Shown here: piece after piece, positions 29,601 through 37,454 of the stretch
How positions within the stretch are numbered: the first letter of the stretch is position 1
How the letters are laid out: every line of letters begins with the position of its first letter
Assembly: GCA_905160935.1 (NCBI GenBank)
Contig: CAJHZI010000448.1
Coordinates: 1,962,001 to 2,026,000 of the forward strand
DNA from: Enchytraeus crypticus
Taxonomy: Eukaryota; Annelida; Clitellata; Enchytraeida; Enchytraeidae
Length of the DNA: 64,000 nt
Direction: 5' to 3'
Translations under genes and position numbers: made by a program
The notes under the pieces: model-generated
Database searches by the model: none
Seen by the model: the letters and a program-made list of their open reading frames with translations, nothing else
Told to the model about the DNA's origin: nothing

Positions 29601-29876
29601 TAGAAAAGTTTGTAGCAATTTCTGGGCCCTAAGCGCTTATCAACCGAATGCCCCTTTCTGACTTTGGTTTTTGTCGCCTTTTACGATACATGCATTCCTT
29701 GGTCTATTCTTCAGTAACCCGGCCATGACACTTGTTGAATTCTATTATTTACTATTTATTTATTTATGATTTATTCATTTATTTATTATTTATTGCTTGA
29801 TTGTTATGTTGTTTAGATCCCGTCAGATGCCGGTGAAGCGGCAATAAAGATGTTGAGAAATATAATAAATCACTGA
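17636..29876 (+). CDS. SCPEP1: Retinoid-inducible serine carboxypeptidase (SCPEP1-like, family S10)
   Basis: Secretory/lysosomal serine carboxypeptidase. Exons are 17636-17729, 18922-19029, 19673-19762, 20316-20471, 21149-21223, 22510-22620, 23101-23317, 25005-25112, 26009-26071, 27322-27399, 28713-28876 and 29817-29876. It opens with a signal peptide (MNVIGGISLILCLIAQSALA). The oxyanion-region GGPGGSSTGFGNF is in exon 3 and DNPVGTGFSYV in exon 4. The catalytic triad is Ser in ESYGG (codon 21176), Asp in GQLDLIVD (27378) and His in NAGHM (28871). Total about 441 aa against about 452 in human. Exons 2-12 are in phase, but exon 1 ends in phase 1 and exon 2 needs phase 0, so a microexon of length 2 mod 3 is probably missed in 17730-18921. 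Confidence 0.93.
17730..18225 (+). repeat. SCPEP1 intron 1: CAT-rich repeat, SINE-1 pieces and exon 1 end copy
   Basis: ATCATCATC arrays flank two antisense SINE-1 pieces (about 17800-17850 and 17931-18060). At 18199-18224 TAGAATCTCTTCCTCCAACA followed by GGTAGC echoes the exon 1 end CAGAATCTCCTCCTCCATCA with GGTAGC at its donor. The intron start TATCATCTTTACTAATCATC is echoed at about 17885. Confidence 0.75.
18530..18740 (+). mobile_element. SINE-3a copy with (TTA)n tail
   Basis: GATCACCGGACCAGCACCGT, TTAGGATCTCTTTCTTTCTC, then GACGTCCCTGACATCAGCCT, TGAGGAAATGGACATTAA and TTATTATTA. Confidence 0.8.
19038..19200 (+). repeat. (CT)n-rich tract after SCPEP1 exon 2 donor
   Basis: CTCTCTCACTCTCTTC type sequence starting about 15 nt into the intron. 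Confidence 0.8.
19450..19672 (+). repeat. About 45-bp tandem repeat of the SCPEP1 exon 3 acceptor
   Basis: Five units, each with a T-rich tract, a TTAG-like end and a G-rich exon-head copy (GGGGTCC), starting about 19450, 19497, 19539, 19583 and 19628. The true exon follows at 19673. The AGs at 19538 and 19582 remain intact; using the first would read into an early stop. Confidence 0.88.
19780..19975 (-). mobile_element. LINE-B 3' end, antisense, 18 nt after a donor
   Basis: CT run, CAGTGCACTGCCTACTGGCA, GGTCCATGGTATATAACGCG and CATATGAGTGGAACTTTAAA. It begins almost directly after the exon 3 splice donor at 19763. Confidence 0.8.
20075..20205 (-). mobile_element. LINE-B 3' end, antisense (second in same intron)
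   Basis: ACTGCCTACTGGCAGGTCCA, then CTTCCGCTTTCCTCTTCATG and CACATGAGTGGGTCTTTAGA. Shorter than its neighbour at 19780. Confidence 0.75.
20961..21105 (+). mobile_element. SINE-1 copy (old)
   Basis: CTGGAACAAGTAACGATATC, then GTTCAAATCCTGGGCTCTCC. The tail GAGATGAAATTGATCTTAAC is clearly diverged from the consensus. Confidence 0.65.
21400..22509 (+). repeat. About 90-bp minisatellite containing copies of the SCPEP1 exon 6 head
   Basis: TGTGTATG-rich array in which AGAAGATGCAGGCAGACTCT (or a variant) recurs at about 21468, 21601, 21689, 21777, 21888, 21981, 22219, 22300 and 22390. The real exon starts at 22510 with AAGATAGAGGCGGGCTCAGT. Several units keep the upstream GTGTAG acceptor and some also carry GTGTAATTTTAACTG, matching the exon's GTGTAATTTTAGGGG. 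Confidence 0.92.
22621..22834 (+). repeat. (TTGA)n-type array in SCPEP1 intron 6
   Basis: Degenerate GATTGATTGACTGATT repeats from the donor to the following SINE-1. Confidence 0.8.
22835..23013 (+). mobile_element. SINE-1 copy followed by (TA)n
   Basis: GGCTGGAGCCAGTCTGGCTG, ACTCGACCGCGGATCAG, GGGTTCAAATCCTTGGCTCG and AACTGACGTTTAACCTTAGC, then a TA run at about 22980-23013. Confidence 0.85.
23386..23505 (+). mobile_element. SINE-1 copy, 5' truncated
   Basis: Starts at GGTAAGATACTCGACCGCGG, lacking the GGCTGGAGCCAG head. B box GGTTCAAATCC and tail are intact. Confidence 0.82.
23497..23835 (+). repeat. Four copies of SCPEP1 exon 7 end/donor in intron 7
   Basis: The true junction (about 23299-23340: GGGCCATTCTGAAACAAGGT, then TTTTCTTTCC) is repeated at about 23506, 23571, 23638 and 23803. 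Each copy is followed by the same intron start (GCTTCCTTCTATTTCATTTT, ATTAACATAACAATAT). The copy at 23638 keeps a GT with a better donor context (CAAG-GTATTT) than the true site. A SINE-3a tail (about 23688-23735) with (TTA)n splits the third and fourth copies. Confidence 0.9.
24017..24055 (+). repeat. (AAT)n microsatellite
   Basis: TAATAATAATAA run directly before the LINE-C fragment. Confidence 0.85.
24058..24410 (+). mobile_element. LINE-C fragment: C-terminal tail of a retroelement polyprotein
   Basis: An open frame reads ...LKYAAVSSSYIFLPIAFETL then GPINSAASDFLNELGRR and FLWQRLSIALQCFNAVCVRG, ending in TAA. KY..(L/V)S..Y.F.PIA.ETLGP and QRLS.A.Q are typical of the extreme C-terminus of non-LTR retrotransposon polyproteins in invertebrates. 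No RT domain remains. An overlapping upstream part of the same protein type lies at 59394-59831 (-). Confidence 0.75.
24634..24812. mobile_element. Antisense SINE-1 joined to sense LINE-A 3' end
   Basis: 24634-24730 is antisense SINE-1 (AGCTGGTAAAGCTAATG, GAGCCCAGGATTTGAACC). It stops within CATACTGAT, and a LINE-A end follows (GATGATATGGTGTGGGGCAG ... CTGGTTAAACTGGGATTTAA, GATGATGAT). The two families are fused without spacer. Confidence 0.75.
25219..25290 (+). mobile_element. SINE-3a tail
   Basis: CGTTCCCTGACATCATCCTT, GTGCGAGGAAACGGACGTTA, AACC and (TTA)n. The 5' part is absent. Confidence 0.75.
25495..25662 (+). repeat. 20-bp tandem repeat containing TTAGGGTTA
   Basis: Unit GATTAGGGTTATAGATTAGA, about eight degenerate copies. 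It contains telomere-like TTAGGG, but the 20-bp period shows an ordinary intronic minisatellite rather than telomeric DNA. Confidence 0.85.
25690..25960 (-). mobile_element. LINE-A 3' region, antisense
   Basis: ATCATCATGCTCCCTTGAAT, CCCAGTTTAACTACGGTCGG, then TTTGTAGCAATCTGGAGCTA and CGAATGCCCTTTCTGACGTT. One of the longer LINE-A ends; it shows the CATTCGGTTG and GCGCTTAGG-type block upstream of the coding end. Confidence 0.8.
26540..26910 (-). mobile_element. Antisense LINE-A 3' region with long (ATC)n tail
   Basis: An ATC array (about 26563-26730; long spurious Met/Ile reading frames) joined to CCTAGAATCCCACTTTAACC, GGGTCGAGATACGAATAGAC and AACCAAATGCCCTTCCTGAC. The microsatellite is the element's own 3' tail. 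Confidence 0.82.
26938..27185 (+). mobile_element. SINE-2, best complete copy
   Basis: GATGTCTCAGTAGCGCAGTG with an A box TAGCGCAGTGG, then GGTTCGAATTCC (B box), AGCCGCGCTGATCTGAGAGT, TGGTAGTAAAAGTGATAGAT and TTGATAATTTCACTACTATG. A tRNA-derived retroposon; relatives at 6045, 51765 and 55459. Confidence 0.85.
27186..27316 (+). repeat. (GAT)n array abutting a 3' splice site
   Basis: GATGATGATGTTGATGATG to the acceptor GATGTCGTTGTAG of SCPEP1 exon 10 (27322). The acceptor has almost no polypyrimidine tract. Confidence 0.85.
27441..27571 (-). mobile_element. SINE-1 copy, antisense
   Basis: GTAAAGCTAATGTTAACATC through CAGGATTTGAACCCCGCACA to GCCACTGGCTCCAGCCAGT. Head-to-head with the sense copy at 27683. 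Confidence 0.87.
27683..27830 (+). mobile_element. SINE-1 copy with duplicated B-box segment
   Basis: ACACTGGCTGGAGCCAGTTG, then ATTCAAATCCTCAAATCCTG (a short internal duplication at the B box), then CGTCACTGACATCGCATTCG and GGAAACTGACGTTATC. Confidence 0.85.
27920..27970 (+). mobile_element. 5S rRNA-derived fragment
   Basis: CGATTAGTACTTTGTGGGTG and ACCTCCTTGGAA match the internal-promoter part of animal 5S rRNA (GGTTAGTACTTGGATGGGTG, ACCGCCTGGGAA). The 5' half of 5S is absent, so this is a 5S-derived SINE or pseudogene, not a 5S gene. Confidence 0.65.
28147..28270 (+). mobile_element. 5S rRNA-derived SINE-like sequence
   Basis: AAATTAAGCAGGTCGGCTTC, GGTAAATACTGGGATGGGAG and ACGGG follow the 5S order GTTAAGCA..GTCGGGC..GG..AGTACTTGGATGGGAGACC. 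The preceding GTTTAGCGCATTGATAAGAG and GCATGCGCG may be the altered 5' part. The downstream sequence departs from 5S. Confidence 0.65.
28395..28700 (+). repeat. About 80-bp tandem repeat in SCPEP1 intron 10
   Basis: Four units of the type TTTTTGACGGGTTGATTAAA, ACATACACGAAGGCATC, TTGATCGATCTATTGATTGA, ending 13 nt before the exon 11 acceptor. The final part recurs inverted at 63914-64000. Confidence 0.85.
28877..29130 (-). repeat. (TCAA)n array with SINE-3b tail, antisense
   Basis: TCAATCAATCAATCAG repeats ending in AATCAGAATTTAAGGTCCGG, the reverse complement of the SINE-3b end CCGGACGTTAAATTCTGATT seen cleanly at 63490. The array is thus an expanded retroposon tail in antisense. Confidence 0.75.
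29162..29462 (+). repeat. 24-bp minisatellite
   Basis: The unit AGGATACTGTTGTATTATAT plus TAAT or TCAT is repeated about 12 times, giving spurious YINRILLY-type frames. The inverted duplicate at 62970-63475 has more units. Confidence 0.9.
29535..29735 (-). mobile_element. LINE-A 3' region, antisense
   Basis: ATCATCATCATCACCATTGT, TCCTGAATCCCAGTTTAACC, GCCCTAAGCGCTTATCAACC and GAATGCCCCTTTCTGAC. Present in inverted form at 62740-62885 as part of the large duplication. Confidence 0.82.
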
Positions 29877-29895
29877 TGTCATTCCCTCTCTCCCT

Positions 29896-30148
29896 AGAAT
29901 GGTCATTCCCTGCCTGGAGTGGTCATTACCTGCCTGGAGTGGTCATTCCCTGCCTGGAGTGGTCATTGCCTGCCTGGAGTGGTCATTTCCTGCCTAGAGT
30001 GGTCATTGCCTGCCTGGAGTGATCATTTCCTGCCTGGAGTGGTCATTCCCTGTCTGGGGTGGTCATTACCTGCCTGGAGTGGTCATTCCCTTCCTGGAGT
30101 GGCCATTACCTGCTTTGAGTGGCATTTCCTGGCTGGAATGATTATTTC
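29896..30148 (+). repeat. 22-bp minisatellite (GGTCATTCCCTGCCTGGAGT)
   Basis: About 12 units starting 20 nt after the SCPEP1 stop, so likely transcribed in the 3' UTR. The inverted copy at 62380-62530 has about 7 units. Confidence 0.9.
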
Positions 30149-30319
30149 TACATTTATTTACTTTCGTTGATATTTTAGCATTCACCTACCGATGTCTCAT
30201 TATGAAAGCCCGTACATATCGTTGTCTGAAATTGTCATATTCAGTAAAGAAAATTATTAGTAATTTTAATAATAATAATAATAATTAGGCCTAATCTTAA
30301 TATCCTCGGTCACTGCATT

Positions 30320-30360
30320 ACTATTTTCTTCTGGGCGTAACACGCCCAGAAGAAAATAGT
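30320..30360. repeat. Perfect 19-bp hairpin at the inverted-duplication edge
   Basis: Arm ACTATTTTCTTCTGGGCGT (30320-30338), loop AAC, and complementary arm ACGCCCAGAAGAAAATAGT (30342-30360). Homology with the copy at 62187 ends inside the first arm. Confidence 0.92.
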
Positions 30361-30453
30361 ATATGACATACATATGACATATGGATGACATATGGGTATA
30401 TGACATTTACGCATTTCTTAATATTTCTAAATTTTTTCTTAAAGGTTGAATTG

Positions 30454-30460
<7 letters not shown>

Positions 30461-30505
<45 letters not shown>

Positions 30506-30575
30506 AACTAGTCAAAAAAAGCTGGTAAAGCTAATGCTAAAGTCAGTTTCCTCACTCGAAAGAGATGTCAGTGAT
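30461..30575. repeat. (TA)n followed by antisense SINE-1 fragment
   Basis: TA run (about 30461-30500), then AGCTGGTAAAGCTAATGCTA, AAGTCAGTTTCCTCACTCGA and AAGAGATGTCAGTGA. Only the SINE tail is left. Confidence 0.75.
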
Positions 30576-31424
30576 TTTCAATTATGTCGATATAATTGAT
30601 TCTACGGTGTTCATTTGCCAAAAAGTAATTCAATTGAATTTGTTTAAGTTATTCATACAGTGCATTTTCCATTTACCATACAGTTCGTAAATTCCATTTT
30701 ATAAAATGTCACAAAAACTTTATAGCATTTTGTAAATTTTTCTAACATTTCATAAAATATATTTGTGATAAGATCATACTTTTTGTAGTTTAAGCTTTTT
30801 GTATTTGAGGTTTGTTCAAATATTTTATAACAAAAATTGGAGCATGACCTAAAGTGTACTTAGGTGTATCTTTAGGAGTAAATAATGTACTGACTAATAA
30901 TGAATGGTTGAACCTGTGCACCTAAAAGATTAGTTAATTATTATCTAATGGATTAATTGTTATATTAGGGACCTAAATGATTAATTAATTAACTGATTGA
31001 TGAATTGTTTTACCAATGTGCCATACATCCATTGTTTTCTCAGGTTTCTGTATTCATCCGTCCATTCATTCATTCATCATAATTATTCATTCATTCATTC
31101 ACTCTAGCATGTATCTGAAAGTTTTCTCAACATTTCCTATCGTTGTTTCAATTATTTTAAGATTTGTTTTTAATTGTGTTTACTTGTGTTTGCTTATTTT
31201 TAATTGTGTTTACTTGTTTTAATTGCGTTAATTTGATTTTTAATTTAAATTGTTTCTCTTTTTATATTTCAAAGGATGATGATGATTTTAATGTTTTTCT
31301 CTTTGTGCTTAAATGATCTGATATTATATTTGTGAATTTCTGATTATGTCTGAATACTAAAATTAGAAATTATTGTTATTCAGTTGTTGTACCATCATAA
31401 ATAAGTCTCTGCTAAGCCAGAGAG

Positions 31425-31750
31425 ATGTAGACCACAATTGACGTGGGTTGCGGTAATTAAAAAGGACATGAAAAATAGGGAATTGGCTGATGATATGGTG
31501 TGGGACAGAGAGGACTGAAGAAAGTCTATTCATATTGTCTATTAGTATCGCCACTGGCTGGAGCCTGTGGCGATGTTGGCAAGATACTCGACCGCGGATC
31601 AGTATGTGCGGGGTTCAAATCCTGGGCTCACCTGTCACTGACATCGCTTTCGAGTGAAGAAACTGAAGTTAACATTAGCTTTTAGATTTTTATCCCTACA
31701 CTAATTAAACTGGGATTTAAGGGAAGAAGATGATGACGATGATGATGATG
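31425..31750 (+). mobile_element. LINE-A 3' end split by a SINE-1 insertion
   Basis: 31425-31540 encodes the LINE-A end (GACGTGGGTTGCGGTAATTA, GATGATATGGTGTGGGACAG, AGTCTATTCATATTG). A complete SINE-1 follows at 31545-31685. LINE-A resumes at about 31690 (ATCCCTACACTAATTAAACT, GGGATTTAAGGGAAG, GATGATGACG). The SINE is therefore younger than the LINE copy. Confidence 0.82.
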
Positions 31751-31879
31751 TACTATTATAAATATTTCAGGAGGAATGGCTAAGATTTTTATTGATTAAC
31801 AAACAAATATTTAATGTTCCGAGAAATATTTTTGGGCTAAACCAGCGGTATGATGCCAAATGCTTTTGCATATTTGAGT

Positions 31880-31985
31880 ATGTTTGATAGCAGATCAATA
31901 GTTGCTGTGGTCAAATTCGTGCTCTTCCCTTCTCTGAGGTGCCATCGAGCATGAAACTGACATAAATTTAGCTTTAGCTTGTTTC
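31880..31985 (+). mobile_element. Very diverged SINE-1 copy
   Basis: GATAGCAGATCAATAGTTGC, GGTCAAATTCGTGCTCTTCC and CATGAAACTGACATAAATTT follow the family order but with many changes. Confidence 0.5.
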
Positions 31986-32550
31986 CCTAATGACAGTAGT
32001 AGTAGTGGTATTACTCCACGTTGAAATAAATTTTGTATTGATTGACTGTGAGTGCATGTAATAGCCGAAGGATTATTAAAGTTTTTAGATCTACTGAAAT
32101 ATTTGACTTTTCTGTTTATTTCATTTAACAATTTTATTTATTTTATTTTATTTGTAATATTTAGTAATATTTTAACTTGCATTGAGCAGAGACGATGCAA
32201 GGAGGCAAGTCCACAAGCGCCAAAGTCGCGTAAAGTATTTATTAAACCCAAAATATAAGTGCACAAATTCTTTAAACTGTAAGCTATTATTTGAAAAAAA
32301 TTCCTAAAATGCTTCCCCAAGATTTAATCCAGACTAGGCAACTGGCATGGGGATCATGTCCATGATCATGAATTAACGCACCGTTTTTGACTTTAATTTA
32401 ACGCACCGGCTTGGATTGTCTCAATACTGCTCGATATTGTCATGGACGACAGTAGCGCTCTGCAACGATACGATATGTAATGTCAATTTTTTCATGCACG
32501 CCTGGTAAACAAATAAATGTACACAAATGCTCAGCTGATTGTTGTTAGAC

Positions 32551-34221
32551 ATGGCGGCAATGCATCAGCGCAAAAGTTTTCCTAACTATGCTGATCCGAG
32601 ATGTTCCGGGGCCGGTCAGCCCGTCACGGACTATACGTCCGCAGATTATCGTCGCTTTAGTGAACTTTTGAGTTGGTTTAGGACGTGGAGACAAAAGAGA
32701 GAAACTGTGCATGTGGACGATATTGAAAAACTTCTTGACGAACTAAACGACGTGAATTACAAGAAAAAGTTCGGAGTATCTGAACAGGTAATCTAGTCTA
32801 TTTGATTAGCTAGATCTGTTGGAAATCCAGATTCTAAATTCCTATACACAGGTCCTGAAATTCGTTAAATTGAAGTCAGATTATCGAGTCCGTAAAACCT
32901 CTGACTTTTAAAAAACCGGTAACTTAAATAATGGATCCGAATTTGTCTAACAGGTTCAACATACCGTATCAGTTCGAATCCCAGCCTGATCGTCTATTTC
33001 CTAGCTTTACATAGCGAGATTTCTATATAGCACACAATCAGTTATATTGACTTTTGGCTTCGTCAAACCTTTAATTTTTTACTGCAACTAATAACATTAT
33101 TCGTATATTTTATATTCGTATTATATACTAGCATCTCCCCGGGTTGTGCTCGGGTGAAGTTGGACCACTGCAGCATAGGGCAACCGCAATCAATTTGCCG
33201 CGTGTACATAAGAGGAGTCTAAAGGCAGGAGCTGAGGATGGCAAGAGCCATCACCCACCTCACCATGAAATATTTTCCCCCAGGATTAAATGATATTTAA
33301 TCCACCTAACTGAGGAAGGCAACGGGAAACCACCTCAGAAGCCATATTTTTCCCAAGCTATAGGCTACATAAGGTATGGATAAGGCATAGACTTTGTGAA
33401 GGGATTAACTTGTTGATCTAAAGAGTGCTCTTATGGAGCAAGAAACAGACTTTGAGTGTGAATATGTACCTTGAACCTGCCACTTGGCAGTGCACTGAAG
33501 AAGAAGAAGAAGATACTAGCATCTTGTTAGTGTATTTTTATAGTAATTTATTATATTATGTATTCTTTTGATACATATATAAAATGTTGTTGTATTTCTG
33601 GCAGGACGTTGGTGGACTAATAAAGTTTTGCTGTGAGCGTATATCACTGGAGAACAGTGGAGTGGTGGAAAAATTGTGCAGATTTATCTGCCACGTATAC
33701 AGAGATCAAGAGGTATGTGATAGTTTGAATCGAGAATAGACTGCATGTGTTTTGTTAGGGAGGACTAATGCAGATATTCTGACTAATGGTCTAAATGAAA
33801 TTACTGCTTCCAAGCTACTGATATCTAAAAGTACAATTTATAAAATGGTATAAAATTTATGACTAGCCTGGTATTGCAAGTCTCTAGACTTCCTGTACCA
33901 GTACAATTAAGTTAAATATTTCTTCTACGGGAGTTAAAAAATTCCCACTCTCTGCCTAATGATCTTCTCTCACATTCTACTATTTTCACTCTCTGTATTA
34001 GGTTGATAACATCTCTTCTCAACTTGGATATATATCACCTTACCTGACTGTTATTTTGATTACTGGACCGGCACCATTTAGGATCTTTTATCTCTCTTCA
34101 GCATGTGTTTTTCAAATTGTTTGAGTGAATAGTTGCATAATTACGTGTGATGGGACATTCTGGTATAAGAAATTTGATGTTAAACCTCTATAGTTATTAT
34201 TACTATTAGTATTATTATTAC

Positions 34222-34255
<34 letters not shown>

Positions 34256-36507
34256 AAATTTTGCGACCTTGACAGATCTAGGATTATTTAGATCAATTCA
34301 TTTGAATTCTGCATGCATGTTTTAGAAGTCAAAGAGAAACCAATTACGAAGCTCTAAAGTGTAATTACGCTAATTAAGTAATTAAGCCAATTTTTGACGA
34401 TGATTTGGATTTATTCTAATCTTGAGGTAATTTAGTCTTTTGACTTGTTAACGTTCTTTGCGACAGCTCCTCGTAACAAGTGGCCGAGAGGAGCTGGTAT
34501 CGTTTCTGCTGTCATCCCTGTCTGTTGCTGACCTCTCCGCTAAATCAGTCGCTGCGAGGCTGCAGGCGCTCTCTGTGGTGCTCTACAAAAATGGAATCCA
34601 TCTTGAAAAAGTTCGTATCTAAAGCTCAGACATGTGTTGCTTGTCTGAGCTTTTAAAATTAAAATTTTTAAATTTATTTTAAAAATTTTTATCTAAAGAA
34701 AAAAGTTTTATTTAAAGCTGCATGACTATTTGAACGTCATTCTAAACTCTCTTTGCAACAGTGTTTTAGAAAATTACAATGTAGTTTAGGAGAATAAATC
34801 ATGGAACACCGAGTCTAATCTCTTATCTTTTCTTTAGTTGTAGACAATATTTTTTTATAAAACACTGCTACCAATTGACTGCACATAATTCAAAATATTT
34901 GCTTGATTGATTGGCTGATCTCTGCTATATAGTTTTGCGATAATCTGACAGGAGCCTTGATTTTTAGAATTAAATACTATAACTGATTCTACAAATATTA
35001 ATTTGCTCTAATTTGCTAACGCTACACTAATTTCCTTGACAAATTGATCTATTGACTGATTGATTGATTAATTGATTGATTGATCACTGCTATACAGTTC
35101 TACAGCAGATTGACTGGAGGTTTGGCTACTGAGCAACAACAACAGCGTGAGTCGGCAGTTGTTTCGAGATATCTGGAACACGATGACCTAGAAATACTTT
35201 ACTGTGCGGTGGATTGTCTCAGGAGTCTGACAACTGAGTGAGTGGCCAAGTACTGTTGTATCTGTCTGGCTCTCTCTCTGTATCTCTATTCCTATCTCTC
35301 TCTCGATATATATATCTGTATCTGTCTCTCTCTCTCTCTGTCGTCTCTGGCTGGAGCCAGTGGCGAAGTCAGTAAGATACTCGACTGCGGATCACTATGT
35401 ACAGAGTTCAAATCCTGGGATCGCCCGTCACAGACATCGCTTTCGAATGAGGAAACTGACGTTAATCTTAGCTTTACCAGCTTTTAGCTTTTCATCTCGT
35501 TCTCTCTATCTTTCTCTCTCTATTTCTCTCTCTCTCTCTCTGTCACTCTCTATCTCGCTGTCTCTCTCTCTATCGCTCTTTCTCTATCTCTCTCTCTCTG
35601 TCTGTATCTCCTCTCTTTTTGTCACTCCCTCTAGTAATGGCACCATTAAATCTTGTCCATTTTCACTTCTCTTGGTAAAGTGATTTATTGGCTTATTTAA
35701 TTGATTGTTCGATTAATTCTGTTGACTGACTGATTTTTAATTGGTTGACAGATTCAGTTGATTTATTGATAGATTGACTGATTAATATTATTGATTAATT
35801 AACTGATTTTCGATTAATTGACTAATTTTCGATTGAGACACTGCTTCGGTTGATACATCTACTAATCAACTGATTTCCCATTGATTGAGTGATTCAGTAG
35901 ATTTATTGATTAATTGACTAATTTGATTGATTGATCGACAGACTGAGCGGTGATAGTGACAGAGTTTTACCACACGATCAGCTGGAGAACTTCTGTCGTT
36001 GTTTGGTGAGAGTTCTGTGTTTATCTCGCGTCTCCACCGGTTCTGCTCACCCGTCAACCTGCAGGGTAACTCATCTCGTTAATTAATTAATCAGTCGCTA
36101 ATTAACTAATCAGTCGCTAATTAATTAATCAGTCGCTAATTAATTAATCAGTCGCTAATTAACTAATCAGTTTGCTAATTAACTAATTAGTCGCTAATTA
36201 ATTAATCAGTCGCTAATTAACTAATCAGTTGCTAATTAATTAATAACTGAACGTTTGCTGGAAAAATAATTTAATTTAATTTAAATTAATATTTTAGTTG
36301 CTGGTTTTAGATTGTTATTATTTGCCAGCTCCAAATCACTGTTTAAAAAAAAAAGTTAAATTTAAAACATTTTTTCAATTTTTTAATCTCTGGACTAGCA
36401 CCATTTAGGATCTCTTTTCTTTCTCTTCAGCACGGTTTTTAAAAAGTCGTTTGGGTGAATTTATTTGTAGTGACGTGTCATGGGGGCGGCCTCAGGCTGA
36501 CTTGTAT

Positions 36508-36564
<57 letters not shown>

Positions 36565-37296
36565 TTGAGAGAATATAGTTAGTAATTAATTAATGAAATT
36601 ACTCTGAAGAAAAATCATTTAATTTTAATTGTAGAAAAATCATTTAATTTTATCATTTAATTTTAATTGTAGAAAAATCATTTAATTTTATCATTTAATT
36701 TTAATTGTAGAAAAATCATTTAATTTTAATTGTAGAAAAATCATTTAATTTTAATTGTAGAAAAATCATTTAATTTTAATTGTAGAAAAATCATTTAATT
36801 TTAATTGTAGAAAAATCATTTAATTTTACTTAAATTCATATTTTAGTTTCTGGTTTGAGGCTATTTTATTTGCATCAAAATTGTTGTAAATTTTTCTATT
36901 TTTTATTATCTTTTACTTGTTTGATTATATATGTATGTTGCTCTTTGAATGATAGCAATGATCGTGCTATTATATATAATAATATTGTATATATAGCTAA
37001 TAATGTAAAAATGATAATATTATAAGATTATATATATTATAACACACAATTCATAATATTATATATGATATATATTATAATATAACGACCCTGACATCAT
37101 CCTTGGATGAGGAAACCAACGTTAAACCTTTTATATTATTATTATTATTATTATTATTATATTTATTATTATATTGTTAAAACATTCACAGGTTGTTTTG
37201 ACGGCGTTGCATGGACTAAACAACGTACTGGTTGCCATGAGAACAGCGCCCAGTGTTACACTACTAGAGTCCCTCTTATCAACTCTACATGTGAGG

Positions 37297-37331
<35 letters not shown>

Positions 37332-37416
37332 TCTCTCTTTCTGTCTGTCTTATTCACTGTCTCTCTCTATCTCTCTTTCTCTGTCTGTCATTATCTCTTT
37401 CTGTCTTGCTCATTTA

Positions 37417-37454
<38 letters not shown>

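Larger units (their letters stand above)
29877..32550. other. Intergenic region, SCPEP1 to HEATR6
   Basis: Contains a 22-bp minisatellite, a perfect hairpin, a (TA)n tract, nested LINE-A/SINE-1 insertions and AT-rich unique sequence. No exon recognised. No clear poly(A) signal for SCPEP1. Confidence 0.6.

Noticed and set aside
36066-36245. CRISPR-like array of regularly spaced repeats
   Set aside because: The repeats are contiguous with no unique spacers, inside an intron of an animal gene.
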